Shown piece by piece: positions 32,744-42,386 of a stretch of DNA of 54,326 nt; position 1 is the stretch's first letter; each line of letters starts with the position of its first letter. The stretch is from Phytopseudomonas seleniipraecipitans (GTDB lineage: Bacteria; Pseudomonadota; Gammaproteobacteria; Pseudomonadales; Pseudomonadaceae): NCBI RefSeq assembly GCF_900102335.1, contig NZ_FNBM01000013.1, positions 1-54,326 of the forward strand, given 5' to 3'. A model generated the notes under the pieces. It saw only the letters and a list, made by a program, of their open reading frames with translations, did no database searches and was not told the origin of the DNA. Position numbers and translations under genes: made by a program.

Positions 32744-34143
32744 TGGAAGGTCTGTCTCTCCTGCAGAGACGCTTCGGGCCGCGCTATCCGCAGTATCTCC
32801 TGGTCGTGCTGATGCTCGGCAGCATGGCCATGATTCTCGCCTCGACCAGCATTAACGTCGCCCTACCTGCGATCATGGCCGATTTCGATATCGGCCGGCC
32901 CCTCGCTCAGTGGCTCTCTACCGGCTTTCTCGCGGCGATGACCGCCGGGTTGCTGCTCTCGGCATGGGCTCAGGCGCGGCTGGGTGCGCGCCTCACCGCG
33001 CAAGCGGGACTCAGCCTGTTTATCGTCACATCACTGCTTGCACTCGTTGCCAGCGACGCCTGGCAGTTGATCGCGCTGCGCATCATCCAGGGACTGTGCG
33101 CCGGCATTGTGCAGCCGCTGGCGATGGTGCTGATTTTCAAGGTGTTCGCTGGCGGCGGTCGCGGTACCGCGCTGGGTGCTTACGGCCTTGGCGTTATGAT
33201 CGCGCCGACCCTGGGCCCGACTATTGGCGGTTACCTGGTCGATGGGTTTGGCTGGTACGCGGTGTTCTGGTTACCTCTGCCTATGTGCGTGCTGGCGATG
33301 CTGGCCGGGCAGTTTCTGATGCCCAGCGAGCGGCAGCGGGATACCCCGTTTCTGGACATGTGGGCGTTTGGCCTGCTGTGCATCGGCTTGTTTGCCAGCC
33401 TTGGCGCGCTCGCTGAAGCACAGCGCTTCGCCTGGAGTGAGCCGCGCGTATGGCTAACCGGGCTGTCTGGCATCCTTGGCGGCATCGGCTTCTTATTGCG
33501 CAGCCATTACAGCGCGCGACCCTTATTGCCGCTGGAACTCTGGCGGCATGTTGGTTTTCGCAAGGCGAGTTGGGTGGCGCTTGCCCTTGGCCTGGGTCTG
33601 TATGGCACGACGTATCTGATTCCCTTGCATGTTCAGACCATCGAGGGATACAGCGCCGGTTGGGCAGGATTGCTGTTACTGCCGACCGGGCTGTTGATGG
33701 GCATGGCGTCCTTTCTGGGCGGCTGGTTGAGTGACCGTCTGTCTACCGCTGCGCTGCTGGTCAGCGGCTTACTGCTTTTGGCGCTATCTTCGTTCGGCCT
33801 TGGCTGGCTGGAGCCCGGCGCGTCGTTTCTGGTGCTGTGCTGCTGGGCCTGTGTAGGCCGCGTTGGCCTTGGTATTCTGCTGCCGGCCCTGAACGCCGGC
33901 GCGCTTGATATTCTCTACCGCGAGCAACTGGCCCATGGAGCAGGTGCGATCACCTTCGTGCGGCAATTGGGTGGGGCGTTTGGCGTGAACCTGCTGACCT
34001 TCTTTCTGGAATGGCGGCACCGCCAGGAGGGCGGCGATTTTGCCGCCGAAGTGATGGCCTTCCAGCAGAGTTATTTGCTGATGGGCGCGCTGTTTGCGAT
34101 GACCCTTTTGGCCGCCTGGAACATCCGTCCGCCACAACATTGA
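32743..34143 (+). CDS. MFS drug-efflux transporter, DHA2 (EmrB/QacA) family
   Basis: A 466-residue inner-membrane protein with about 14 hydrophobic segments. Seen: motif D-like ALPAIMADFDIG..LAQWLSTGFLAAMTAGLLLSAW and motif C GAYGLGVMIAPTLGPTIGGYLVDGFGWYAVFW, both typical of the DHA2 drug:proton antiporters. No substrate can be named. The ATG overlaps the stop of the marR-like gene by one base, so regulator and pump are translationally coupled. A probable terminator follows at 34160-34179. No membrane-fusion (EmrA) partner is next to it. Confidence 0.92.
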   Translation: MEGLSLLQRRFGPRYPQYLLVVLMLGSMAMILASTSINVALPAIMADFDIGRPLAQWLSTGFLAAMTAGLLLSAWAQARLGARLTAQAGLSLFIVTSLLALVASDAWQLIALRIIQGLCAGIVQPLAMVLIFKVFAGGGRGTALGAYGLGVMIAPTLGPTIGGYLVDGFGWYAVFWLPLPMCVLAMLAGQFLMPSERQRDTPFLDMWAFGLLCIGLFASLGALAEAQRFAWSEPRVWLTGLSGILGGIGFLLRSHYSARPLLPLELWRHVGFRKASWVALALGLGLYGTTYLIPLHVQTIEGYSAGWAGLLLLPTGLLMGMASFLGGWLSDRLSTAALLVSGLLLLALSSFGLGWLEPGASFLVLCCWACVGRVGLGILLPALNAGALDILYREQLAHGAGAITFVRQLGGAFGVNLLTFFLEWRHRQEGGDFAAEVMAFQQSYLLMGALFAMTLLAAWNIRPPQH

Positions 34144-34159
34144 GGTCCTTCACATAACT

Positions 34160-34179
34160 AGCCGAAATTCCGGCTTTTT
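34160..34179 (+). terminator. Short hairpin terminator after the MFS gene
   Basis: AGCCG, six-base loop, CGGCT followed by TTTT, 17 bases after the stop codon. The five-base-pair stem makes it weak. Confidence 0.5.
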
Positions 34180-34381
34180 GCGTATGATGGCCAGATGCTG
34201 GGCTTCAAGTGGAACAAGCAGGTAGAAAACTCGCAAGCCCTTGAAATATGACCATACTCACTACTCGGTGGGACAAGGAGCGTTTGCCGAGGCAGCGCTG
34301 TGCCAATATCGAATTTGCAGAGCATCCGGCCCGGTTCCGGCGGCTGCAGCTACTCTTCGAGCGGAGTTATCGGGAGCTTTT

Positions 34382-36496
34382 ATGACTCGTGTTCGTCACC
34401 TACTGATCGGCCTGGCCTCAGGTTCGGCATTTTATTCAGGACTGGCGCCAGCGCTGGGGCTGGGTGAGATCACCCTGCATTCGGCACTCAACCAGCCACT
34501 GAATGCCGAGATCGAGCTGTTGGCGGTCGGCGACGACATGAGCACCTCGGACGTCAAGGTCTCGTTGGCACCGGCCGATGCCTTCAATCTGGCTGGTGTC
34601 GACCGTGTGTATTTTCTTAACGACCTGCGTTTCAGCCCGATCCTGCGCGGCGGCAAGAGCATCGTGCGGGTGGTGTCCAACCAGCCGGTGCGCGAGCCGT
34701 ACCTGAATTTCATCGTTGAACTCAAGCGCCCAGGCGGGCAACTGCTGCGCGAGTACACGCTGCTGCTGGATCCGCCCACATCGTCTTCCTATAGCAGCCA
34801 GGCTGCCCCGGTCGGCAATGAACAGTTCACGTCCTATGCGCCGCCGCGCCGTACGCCGATTGCCAGCCGCGGTGAGCGCTATCAGGTCGCCAGTGGTGAC
34901 AGCCTGTGGACGATCGCTTCAAAACTGCGGGTCGAGGGCAATCAATCGTCCCTGCAAGATCTGATGCTCGACATTCACGCGCTCAACCCCGATGCGTTCA
35001 GCAATGGTGATATCCATCGTTTGCGCGCTGGGGCTTCGCTGCTCTTGCCGGATCACGCCCGCATGCCAGAGGCCGCGCCAAGCCAGCCAGCCGCGGCCGG
35101 GACGGCACCGCCTGCTCAGGCGCCGGCCGAGATCATCCCGAATACCGCGCCCCAGCAACCTGCCGAGCCGCAGGTTGAAATGATCGCGCAGATTCGACGG
35201 GTTGAAGAAGAAGTTGCCAACCGTAGCGCCGAAAACCTCCAGCTCCAGCAGGATCTGCTGGTGGTGCAGAACCAGCTGAAGGACATGATGACGCGCATGG
35301 AAGCGCGTGATCAGCAGATTGCTCAGTTGCTCGAGCAGTTGGCCCAGCGCCCGGCGCCAGCCGAGGCCGTTGCACCTGTTGCAGATAGCGCGCCGCCTGC
35401 CGCTGCACAGCAGTCCGCCGTTGCCCCCGTAACGGATGCGCAACCTGCTGCGCAAGGCTTCTGGAATCTGTGGAACGTGCTGCTGGCCTCGCTGCTCGCG
35501 GTGTTGGCGCTGCTCCTGTTGCTGTTCAAACGCAAGCGTAAGCCGGCCCCTGACGCGGCCGTCGAGCCGGTAATAGTCGTGCCGCCCGTGGTTCGTGCGC
35601 CAGTCTCTGAACCCGTCGAGCCTGTCGTGGCGCCACGCGCCGTGGTGGATGTACCGCTGCCAGTGCGCCCCCCGGTAGTCGCAAAACCGGAATCGAACCC
35701 TACCGACCCGCTGGACGGCGCCAATATCTATATCGCCTACGGCCGCTTTGGCGAAGCGATATCCGTGTTGCGCCAGGCGTCCGCCGCCAACCCGCAACGC
35801 CTGGATATTCGCTTCCGCTTGCTCGAGGTATTGGCCCAGCAGGGCAATACCGTGGCCTTTGCCGAGGAAGAGGCGGCGCTACGTCAGGCCGGTTTTGATG
35901 GCACACGCATCGACGCGCTGAAAGGCCGCTACCCGGCGCTGTTCACGCTGGCTCCGGAGATGATGCAGCCAGTTGAGTCGCTTGAGCCGCTGGAAGGCCT
36001 CGACGAGCTGATTCTTGAGCTCGATGAGCTGCCGCCCGCTGCGCCCCAGCAGGCCAAAAATCAGGACGACGATTTCCAGCTGAATCTGGACGATCTTTCA
36101 CTGGATGCCGATTGGGATCTGGTCAACCCGTTCGAGAACAACGCCCGCAAGAAGCGCGCTGGCGTAGAGCCCGATGAGCCCCTGGCGCCAGTCGACGAGC
36201 AGTCGACGGATATTTTCGGTCATGACGTCAATAGCCCGTTCGCGGGCACCATGCTGGTGGAAGAAGAGGGTGCGGATGACGATTGGTTAGAGCTGGACGA
36301 TCTGCCGACCGACCCGTCTGACGGCGTTGATCGTTTCGTCACCAACCACGAGAACCTTACCAAGCTCAACCTGGCGATGGCCTACATCGAGCAGGACGAT
36401 CTTGAGGCCGCCTGCGACATCCTCAATGAAGTGATCAACGAGGGTGACGAGGAAGAAAAACAGGAAGCCCGCGAGCTGCTCGCACGCATTGCCTGA
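34382..36496 (+). CDS. FimV-like LysM-domain protein
   Basis: A 704-residue protein of the FimV/HubP family (polar assembly and type IV pilus factors). There is a signal peptide (1 to about 25), then the FimV N-terminal domain (LGEITLHSALNQPLNAEIELL), a LysM segment (about 166-215, RYQVASGDSLWTIASKLR) that binds peptidoglycan, a coiled coil (about 275-325), a membrane helix (about 360-386), an acidic cytoplasmic part and the family C-terminal domain (NLTKLNLAMAYIEQDDLEAACDILNEV). It is shorter than P. aeruginosa FimV (about 920) and lacks asd and truA as neighbours. I therefore take it as the recQ-linked paralogue, not fimV itself. GGGAG precedes the ATG at 34382. Confidence 0.85.
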   Translation: MTRVRHLLIGLASGSAFYSGLAPALGLGEITLHSALNQPLNAEIELLAVGDDMSTSDVKVSLAPADAFNLAGVDRVYFLNDLRFSPILRGGKSIVRVVSNQPVREPYLNFIVELKRPGGQLLREYTLLLDPPTSSSYSSQAAPVGNEQFTSYAPPRRTPIASRGERYQVASGDSLWTIASKLRVEGNQSSLQDLMLDIHALNPDAFSNGDIHRLRAGASLLLPDHARMPEAAPSQPAAAGTAPPAQAPAEIIPNTAPQQPAEPQVEMIAQIRRVEEEVANRSAENLQLQQDLLVVQNQLKDMMTRMEARDQQIAQLLEQLAQRPAPAEAVAPVADSAPPAAAQQSAVAPVTDAQPAAQGFWNLWNVLLASLLAVLALLLLLFKRKRKPAPDAAVEPVIVVPPVVRAPVSEPVEPVVAPRAVVDVPLPVRPPVVAKPESNPTDPLDGANIYIAYGRFGEAISVLRQASAANPQRLDIRFRLLEVLAQQGNTVAFAEEEAALRQAGFDGTRIDALKGRYPALFTLAPEMMQPVESLEPLEGLDELILELDELPPAAPQQAKNQDDDFQLNLDDLSLDADWDLVNPFENNARKKRAGVEPDEPLAPVDEQSTDIFGHDVNSPFAGTMLVEEEGADDDWLELDDLPTDPSDGVDRFVTNHENLTKLNLAMAYIEQDDLEAACDILNEVINEGDEEEKQEARELLARIA

Positions 36497-36514
36497 CGCT
36501 CACTGCTGCAAACC

Positions 36515-36538
36515 AAGCGCGGCCTGGCCGCGCTTTTT
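36515..36538 (+). terminator. Rho-independent terminator after the FimV-like gene
   Basis: AAGCGCGGC, loop CTG, GCCGCGCTT then T-run: a nine-base-pair GC-rich stem, 19 bases after the stop codon. Confidence 0.8.
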
Positions 36539-36595
36539 CATGAGCGCTCGGTCAGGCGGGCGCTAAGATACGCCTCTCAGCCACGGAGCCGATCG

Positions 36596-36889
36596 ATGAC
36601 AGCAGACAAAGCCGACGTGACCATCATCTATTGCACACAGTGCCAGTGGTTGCTTCGTGCGGCCTGGTTGGCTCAGGAGCTGCTGTCCACCTTCGCCGAC
36701 GACCTGGCAAGGGTCAGCCTGGAGCCGGCCACAGGCGGTACGTTTCGTATTCTCTGCAACGGCGTGCAGATCTGGGAGCGCAAGGCCGACGGCGGTTTTC
36801 CTGAAGCCAAGGTGCTCAAACAGCGCGTGCGCGATCAGATCGACCCTGCTCGCGACCTCGGTCATAACGATCGGTCCGGCGCGAACTGA
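36596..36889 (+). CDS. SelT/SelW/SelH (Rdx) family protein
   Basis: A 97-residue thioredoxin-like protein with the redox motif CTQC near the N terminus (VTIIYCTQCQWLLRAAWLAQELL) and the family element GGTFRILCNGVQIWERKADGGFPEAKVLKQRVRD. Bacterial Rdx proteins carry cysteine where animals have selenocysteine. The function is unclear. ATG at 36596. It is convergent with the DMT transporter gene ten bases away. Confidence 0.88.
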   Translation: MTADKADVTIIYCTQCQWLLRAAWLAQELLSTFADDLARVSLEPATGGTFRILCNGVQIWERKADGGFPEAKVLKQRVRDQIDPARDLGHNDRSGAN

Positions 36890-36899
36890 GGGAATCCTG

Positions 36900-37766
36900 C
36901 TAGGCCGTCTTCGGCAGCTGGTTGGCACTGCCGAGCAGGGCGTTCAGGCTCACTGCGGCGATGATCAGGCTGCCGCCTGCGAGCATGCCCAGCGTCGGCG
37001 TCTGGCTGAACAGCAACCAGGCGAAGCTGATGCCGTAGACCGGCTCCAGGGCGAAGATTACCGCTGCATTACGCGCCTTGACGACCCTCAAGCTGGCCAC
37101 CAGCAGGCTGTGCGCGATGCCCGTGCAGAACACGCCGAGCAATGCCAGCCACAGCCACTGGGGCACAGTCAGGGTCTGCAGGGTCGCGCTGGCAAATGGC
37201 AGGGAGCAGGCCAGCGCCACCAGGTTCTGACCGAGCGCAACCTGAATGGGATCGATCCGCCTGGAGAGGGCCCGGCCTAATAGCGACAGCAGGGCGAACA
37301 GCAATCCTGAAAGGATGCCCAAGATCAGCCCTTGCGTGGCGCCATCGCCAAGATCCAGAGCTGGCGCGACCAGCAGCAAGCCGATACTGACCACAATCAC
37401 CATCAGGTACTCGAGTGGCCGTGGACGCTCACCCAACAGGACTTCCAGCACCACGGTGAACGCCGGGAAGCTGGCGAACCCCAGCGTGGCAATCGCGACC
37501 CCGGCCACCCGCACCGATTCGAAGAACGTCAGCCAGTGGGCAGCCAGCAGCAAGCCGCCAAGGACCAGCCATGGCAGGTGTCGGCATGCGACGCGTAGCG
37601 GTCTGCCGAGCACTGCGAGAAACAGTCCAAGGGCGAACACGGCGAACACGGCGCGGCCACTGACGATAGCCATCGGCGTGGTGCCCGCCAGTTCACCAAA
37701 GATGCCGGACAGGCCAAACGCCAGCGCGCCCACATGCAGGCCAAGCAGGGCGTTGCGCGGGCTCAT
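36900..37766 (-). CDS. EamA-family (DMT) transporter
   Basis: A 288-residue inner-membrane protein with ten hydrophobic segments in two EamA repeats (FGLSGIFGELAG...AVFALGLFLAVLG and LLSLLGRALSRRIDPIQVALGQNLVAL...ALEPVYGISFAWLLFSQTPTLGMLAGGSLIIAAV). Such proteins export metabolites or amino acids; the substrate is unknown. The ATG overlaps the stop of the CsaA-type gene by four bases (ATGA), so these two genes are co-translated. Confidence 0.9.
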   Translation of the reverse strand: MSPRNALLGLHVGALAFGLSGIFGELAGTTPMAIVSGRAVFAVFALGLFLAVLGRPLRVACRHLPWLVLGGLLLAAHWLTFFESVRVAGVAIATLGFASFPAFTVVLEVLLGERPRPLEYLMVIVVSIGLLLVAPALDLGDGATQGLILGILSGLLFALLSLLGRALSRRIDPIQVALGQNLVALACSLPFASATLQTLTVPQWLWLALLGVFCTGIAHSLLVASLRVVKARNAAVIFALEPVYGISFAWLLFSQTPTLGMLAGGSLIIAAVSLNALLGSANQLPKTA

Positions 37767-38098
37767 GCCAGGCGTGCGCCATTGGGCAGCGGCTTGTCGA
37801 AGCCGGCCAGAACGACCTTGCCGTCGCTGTCATAAACGCCGGTCACCAACACCTCAGAGCGCACACCAGCGATCCGCTTGGGGGCGAAGTTGCACACGCA
37901 CAGCACCTGACGACCCACTAGTTCTTCGGCACTGTAGTGGGCTGTGAGTTGCGCGCTGGAGGTACGGATACCGAGCTCGCCGAGGTCTACCTGCAGCACA
38001 TAGGCGGGTTTCAAGGCCTTTTCGTTGGGGGCTGCGCTGATCAGCGTGCCGACGCGCAGGTCGACGCGTTCGAAGTCCTGCCACTCGATGATATGCAT
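37763..38098 (-). CDS. CsaA-type tRNA-binding-domain protein
   Basis: A 111-residue OB-fold protein of the tRNA-binding (CsaA/Arc1p) family. FERVDLRVGTLISAAPNEKALKPAYVLQVDLGELGIRTSSAQLTAHYSAEELVGRQVLCVCNFAPKRIAGVRSEVLVTG covers the whole domain. CsaA proteins bind tRNA-like structures or act as export chaperones. The ATG at 38096-38098 follows AGGAGA by six bases; the longer frame adds 55 unlike residues. It overlaps the DMT gene downstream and lies 67 bases after the AraC gene. Confidence 0.9.
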   Translation of the reverse strand: MHIIEWQDFERVDLRVGTLISAAPNEKALKPAYVLQVDLGELGIRTSSAQLTAHYSAEELVGRQVLCVCNFAPKRIAGVRSEVLVTGVYDSDGKVVLAGFDKPLPNGARLA

Positions 38099-38165
38099 GA
38101 CGAATCTCCTGTTCTGGCCGCAACTGTAATGGGCCTGAACAGGTTCAGCTGTCGCGTGACTGGCG

Positions 38166-38924
38166 TTATTTGTCGCGAGGCTGGCGCTCGCGTAGTGCTT
38201 TGGGGGTTTCGCCGAAATGTCGGGATAGCGCGGCGGTGAAGGCGCTTTGCGAAGCGTAGCCAACTCGGGCGGCGATCTCGCCGACGCTCAGGCGACTGTT
38301 GTGCAGCAACTGGCGACCGAGACGCAGGCGCTTGTCGCGCACGTAGGCCATCGGCGTGTTGCCGGTTTCTTCGACGAAACGATGGTGAAAGCGTGCGGCA
38401 GAGAGACCGGCGATGCGCGCCAGATCCACCACCTGAATCGGGTAGGCGGCGCGCCGCTCGATATAGGCATCCAGTCGCGCCAGCGGCAGGCCGCCGGTAG
38501 GGCGCGTATCGGTATCGAGGCTGAGGGCGGCAAGCAGCAGGATCGAGCCTTGCTGTGCGACCAGCGGATCATTGATCGGGCTGGCCGCCAGCCAATTGAC
38601 CAGGCCGCTCTGGACCACTGATAAATCCATGGCCAGCGGGGCCTCCAGCAATCGACGGCTGCAGTCGGCATGGCTGCCCAGGTGCTGCTGCAGCCAATCG
38701 CTATCGGGCACGTCGAGTACCAGGCATTCGCTGCCATCACGGCTGTCGCAAGCGTGACGTGCACCGGCAGGCACTACCACGAGGGTCTGCCGGCTGATAC
38801 GACTGCCCAGCCCCGCGACCTCGAACTGCAGGTGGCCGCTCAGGCCGAACACCAGTTGGGCATGCTCATGCTCATGGCAGACAATGTCCTGATGGTAATG
38901 GCGCACTGACAAGAGCGGTGACAT
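38166..38924 (-). CDS. AraC-family transcriptional regulator
   Basis: A 252-residue regulator. The N-terminal cupin (MSPLLSVRHYHQDIVCHEHEHAQLVFGLSG) senses an unknown ligand. The C-terminal pair of helix-turn-helix motifs (IQVVDLARIAGLSAARFHHRFVEETGNTPMAYV and LSVGEIAARVGYASQSAFTAALSRHFGETPKALR) is classic AraC/XylS. The ATG at 38922-38924 is chosen because the longer frame's 33 residues are unlike the family. It may control the CsaA and DMT genes downstream, an inference from order. Confidence 0.9.
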   Translation of the reverse strand: MSPLLSVRHYHQDIVCHEHEHAQLVFGLSGHLQFEVAGLGSRISRQTLVVVPAGARHACDSRDGSECLVLDVPDSDWLQQHLGSHADCSRRLLEAPLAMDLSVVQSGLVNWLAASPINDPLVAQQGSILLLAALSLDTDTRPTGGLPLARLDAYIERRAAYPIQVVDLARIAGLSAARFHHRFVEETGNTPMAYVRDKRLRLGRQLLHNSRLSVGEIAARVGYASQSAFTAALSRHFGETPKALRERQPRDK

Positions 38925-39099
38925 GCTGAAACTCCTCGACGGTCGCCGCAGTTTACTCCGCGAGACTGCGTTTGAAACGCTGCGTCGATGTCGTTCAGGG
39001 AAGGCAGGTGTCCCGGTTGTCATCGAATCGCCATGCCCCGTTCACAATCATTTCACCGCATTCGCGCAAGCTCGGCCGAAATCTGCCGGAGAACGCCCG

Positions 39100-39924
39100 A
39101 TGAGCATTGCACAACTGGTAACGCCGAGCCGCAAGCAACGTGTCCGCACACTGTGGATTTCCGATGTGCACTTGGGCACACGTGATAGTCAGGCAGAGCA
39201 CCTGGCGGCTTTCCTCAAGCGGTACCAGGCTGAGCGCATCTACCTGGTGGGCGACATCATCGATGGCTGGAAGCTGCGTGGCGGCATCTACTGGCCGCAG
39301 GCTCACACCAATGTGATCCGCCGTCTGCTGACCATGAGCAAGCGCGGTACCGAAGTCATCTACGTGACCGGCAACCATGACGAGTTTCTGCGCCGCTACT
39401 CGAAGCTGCTGCTGGGCAACATTCAGCTGGTCGACGAAGCCGAGCACGTAACCGCCGATGGCCGACGTCTGCTGGTCATCCATGGTGACCAGTTCGACGT
39501 GATCACCCGTTATCACCGCTGGCTGGCGTTTCTCGGTGACTCGGCCTACACCTTCACCCTTGTGCTTAACCGCTGGCTCAATCACTGGCGTCGCCGTTAC
39601 GGTTACGGCTATTGGTCGCTGTCCGCCTACCTCAAGCACAAGGTCAAAAGCGCGGTGAATTTCATCAGCGACTTCGAGGAAGCCATCACCCACGAATGCG
39701 CGCGCCGCGGCTTCAATGGCGTGGTGTGCGGGCATATTCACCATGCCGAAATCCGCAAGCTCGGCGATGTCGAGTACCTCAATTGCGGCGATTGGGTGGA
39801 GTCCTGTACTGCGTTGATCGAGCATCCGGACGGTCGGATCGAGCTGTACCGGCTGGCCGAGGAGCAGGAGCGCCTGGCCCAGCTAGAGGCTGACAAGATA
39901 GCGGTTATCGAGCCGGCGGCATGA
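39100..39924 (+). CDS. LpxH-like metallophosphoesterase
   Basis: A 274-residue calcineurin-type phosphoesterase, annotated in Pseudomonas as UDP-2,3-diacylglucosamine diphosphatase-related. Metal motifs: WISDVHLGT, LVGDIIDGW, VTGNHDEF, VIHGDQFD and GHIHHAEI. True LpxH removes UMP from UDP-diacyl-GlcN in lipid A synthesis; this paralogue's substrate is not known. The ATG at 39100 follows GGAGAA; the longer frame is not supported. Its stop overlaps the GT4 gene by four bases, so the two probably act in the same pathway. Confidence 0.85.
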   Translation: MSIAQLVTPSRKQRVRTLWISDVHLGTRDSQAEHLAAFLKRYQAERIYLVGDIIDGWKLRGGIYWPQAHTNVIRRLLTMSKRGTEVIYVTGNHDEFLRRYSKLLLGNIQLVDEAEHVTADGRRLLVIHGDQFDVITRYHRWLAFLGDSAYTFTLVLNRWLNHWRRRYGYGYWSLSAYLKHKVKSAVNFISDFEEAITHECARRGFNGVVCGHIHHAEIRKLGDVEYLNCGDWVESCTALIEHPDGRIELYRLAEEQERLAQLEADKIAVIEPAA

Positions 39925-40964
39925 AGCTGCTGATCGTCACCGACGCCTGGGCGCCCCAGGTGAATGGCGTGGTGACTTGCCTGCAGGCGTTGGTCGGCGA
40001 ACTGCGTGGGCTTGGGCATCAGGTCAAGGTGCTGTCGCCGGAAGCATTCCGTTGCGTGCCTTGTCCGAGTTATCCGGAAATTCCGCTGGCTTGGAACCTG
40101 TGGCGCGTCGGTGCTGCGATCAAGGAGTTTTCGCCTGATGCCGTGCATCTCGCCACCGAAGGGCCGCTGGGGTGGGCAGCGCGGCGCTGGTTGCTGCGGC
40201 GAGGGCTGGCGTTCTCCAGCGCCGTGCACACGCGGTTCCCCGAATACCTGACGGCCCGTTGCCACTGGCTCCCGCTTGGCCTCGGTTATGCCTACCTGCG
40301 GCGCTTCCATCGTCCTAGCCAGGCGGTACTGGTGAGTACTGAGCGGATGCGCGAAGAGCTTGCGTCGCATGGGCTGCAGTGCCTGATGCCTTGGCGCAAG
40401 GGCGTCGATACCCATGTGTTCGCCCCTAGAGCTCAAACAACCGCACCGGTGAAAGCAGTGTTTCTGTACGTTGGGCGCATCGCAGCGGAGAAAAACCTGC
40501 AGGCATTTCTCGCGCTGGATTTTCCGGGCGAGAAATGGATGGTAGGTGACGGGCCGCAGCGTCATGCATTGCAGCAGGCACATGCTCAGGTGAAGTTCTT
40601 TGGCTACCGCCATGGCGAGGAGCTTGCCGACTTCTATCGTCGTGCCAGCGTGCTGGTATTCCCCTCGCTGACCGATACCTACGGCTTGGTGATGCTTGAA
40701 GCCCAAGCCTGCGGAACGCCGGTAGCAGCATTTGCGGTACCTGGCCCGCTGGATGTAATAGTGCCAGGTATCACGGGCGTGGTTGGCGATGACTTGGCTC
40801 AGGCGTGTCTGGCTGCGCTGGAGCTGGATCGCGCACGCTGTGCTGAAAGGGCGGGGCGGCAATCCTGGCGCGCATCGGCTGTCGAATTTCTCGCCTGTCA
40901 GCCGCTGCTCAACGGTGAATCACCAGGAATCGATCTGCCCGCCCAGGCTGCGCGCGGTTTTTGA
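39921..40964 (+). CDS. Family 4 glycosyltransferase
   Basis: A 347-residue GT-B enzyme of the MgtA/SqdX-like branch. N-terminal LLIVTDAWAPQVNGVVTCLQALVGEL and middle HTRFPEYLTAR are typical. The C-terminal donor site FVFPSLTDTYGLVMLEAQACGTPVAA-like (LVFPSLTDTYGLVMLEA) is clear. The donor is unknown; glycolipid synthesis is likely for this family. The ATG overlaps the stop of the LpxH-like gene (ATGA). It is convergent with cyaB after 33 bases, with no strong terminator visible. Confidence 0.87.
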   Translation: MKLLIVTDAWAPQVNGVVTCLQALVGELRGLGHQVKVLSPEAFRCVPCPSYPEIPLAWNLWRVGAAIKEFSPDAVHLATEGPLGWAARRWLLRRGLAFSSAVHTRFPEYLTARCHWLPLGLGYAYLRRFHRPSQAVLVSTERMREELASHGLQCLMPWRKGVDTHVFAPRAQTTAPVKAVFLYVGRIAAEKNLQAFLALDFPGEKWMVGDGPQRHALQQAHAQVKFFGYRHGEELADFYRRASVLVFPSLTDTYGLVMLEAQACGTPVAAFAVPGPLDVIVPGITGVVGDDLAQACLAALELDRARCAERAGRQSWRASAVEFLACQPLLNGESPGIDLPAQAARGF

Positions 40965-40997
40965 CCGCGAGCAGCCCCCGGGAGGCACACATCCTGA

Positions 40998-42386
40998 TCA
41001 CATGATGATTTTGTCGCGCAGCTTCTCGGCAGCCTGTTCCAGGGCCTGGATAACTCGCTCCTGGTCAAAGTTCTGGATGCCGTTGGTATCCAGATACATG
41101 GAGAAGCCAGGCAGTTCGTGTTCGAGGAACGTGGAGCTGGCTCCCAAGTCGCGACGGAAATCCACCACCTGATAGATCTGCACCGGGCGGGTAAAGCCCT
41201 TGACGTTGATCTGGCCCTTGTCGCGACACATGATCACGTCCTTGACCAGCGAGTAGGTCTCGTGGGAAATCAGAATTTCGCCCGCTTCTGCGGCGCTTTC
41301 CAGGCGGCTGGCCAGGTTTACGTCGCGGCCGATGATGGTGTAATCCATGCGTGTATCGGCACCGAAGTTGCCGACCGTGCAATAGCCAGTGTTGAGACCC
41401 ATGCGAATTTCCAGCGGCTTGGTGATGCCCTGGGCCCGCCAATGCTGGCGCAGCACTTTCATGTGCTTGCGCATGGCGATCGCCATCGACACCGCCGCCA
41501 TGGCGTCTTTCTTGGCACCTTGGCTGCTCGGGTCACCGAAGAACACCATGACGCTATCGCCAATGAATTTGTCGATGGTGCCGCCGAACTTCATGCAGAT
41601 CTTCGACATCTCGTTCAGATAGGTGTTGAGCAGGTCGGTCAGCGCTTCGGCCTCTAGCTCCTCCGAAAGCTCAGTGAAGCCGCGGATATCCGAGAAAAAT
41701 ACCGTGAGCTTCTTGCGCTGGGTTTCCAGGCGCACGTGCTTCTTGCCACTGAAGATCGACTCCCATACCTGGGGCGACAAGTACTTGGCCAGGTTGCGCG
41801 CCAGCCGTGCGGCTTTTTCCTGCTCGCCTTTTATCTCGATACGTATCTGGCTCAGGCGGATGCTTTGTTGATGCAGGTAATAGGCGTTTATGCAGATATA
41901 CAGCGTGGCGAACAGGATGCTGACCAGGTCGACCAGGGCTGGCGTTTCCGGTACCACCTGCACCTCGATCAGCGATGCTGTCAGCAGCGTAGCGCTGAAG
42001 GCCACCAGCAGCGCGAGGCACAGGTTGCGCAGGCCGCCGATGATCAAGGCGCTGAAGGTCAGGGCGAGCAGACCCATCATGCTCGGTACGACCGAAAACC
42101 CCAGCAGCGCCGCCGCGGCCCCGCAGTGCAAGGCATCAAGAAATAGCAACGACAGCAACGTGTAATGCGGGCGATCCAGCCGGAAGCGTTCGCTTACCCA
42201 ATACGCAAGGTGCGGATAGAGCAGCGCATACGGCACCAGCCAGAGCAGGGTGTGACTGAACACATTGGCGTAGTTGCCAGCTGCAACGCTGGCCGCCAGC
42301 ATAAGATAGGCCACTACCCGCGAATAGTATTCACGGACCGGCGCCTTTGGCAGCGAGGTCGGATGCGGTGATCGAGTTCCATTCAT
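40998..42386 (-). CDS. cyaB: Class III adenylate cyclase, CyaB type
   Basis: A 462-residue membrane cyclase making cAMP for the Vfr regulator. Residues 1 to about 165 are a MASE2 sensor domain with six helices (VREYYSRVVAYLMLAASVAAGNYANVFSHTLLWLVPYALLYPHLAYW). A short coiled segment follows. The catalytic domain (about 215-400) has FFSDIRGFTELSEEL with the metal aspartates, DKFIGDSVMVFFGDP and MDYTIIGRDVNLASRLESAA. Domain order and length match P. aeruginosa CyaB (463). It is downstream of the DUF962 gene on the same strand. Confidence 0.95.
   Translation of the reverse strand: MNGTRSPHPTSLPKAPVREYYSRVVAYLMLAASVAAGNYANVFSHTLLWLVPYALLYPHLAYWVSERFRLDRPHYTLLSLLFLDALHCGAAAALLGFSVVPSMMGLLALTFSALIIGGLRNLCLALLVAFSATLLTASLIEVQVVPETPALVDLVSILFATLYICINAYYLHQQSIRLSQIRIEIKGEQEKAARLARNLAKYLSPQVWESIFSGKKHVRLETQRKKLTVFFSDIRGFTELSEELEAEALTDLLNTYLNEMSKICMKFGGTIDKFIGDSVMVFFGDPSSQGAKKDAMAAVSMAIAMRKHMKVLRQHWRAQGITKPLEIRMGLNTGYCTVGNFGADTRMDYTIIGRDVNLASRLESAAEAGEILISHETYSLVKDVIMCRDKGQINVKGFTRPVQIYQVVDFRRDLGASSTFLEHELPGFSMYLDTNGIQNFDQERVIQALEQAAEKLRDKIIM

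Noticed and set aside
34382..36496. Calling this gene fimV itself
   Set aside because: It is shorter than FimV and is next to recQ, MarR and a pump, not asd and truA; a paralogue is more likely.
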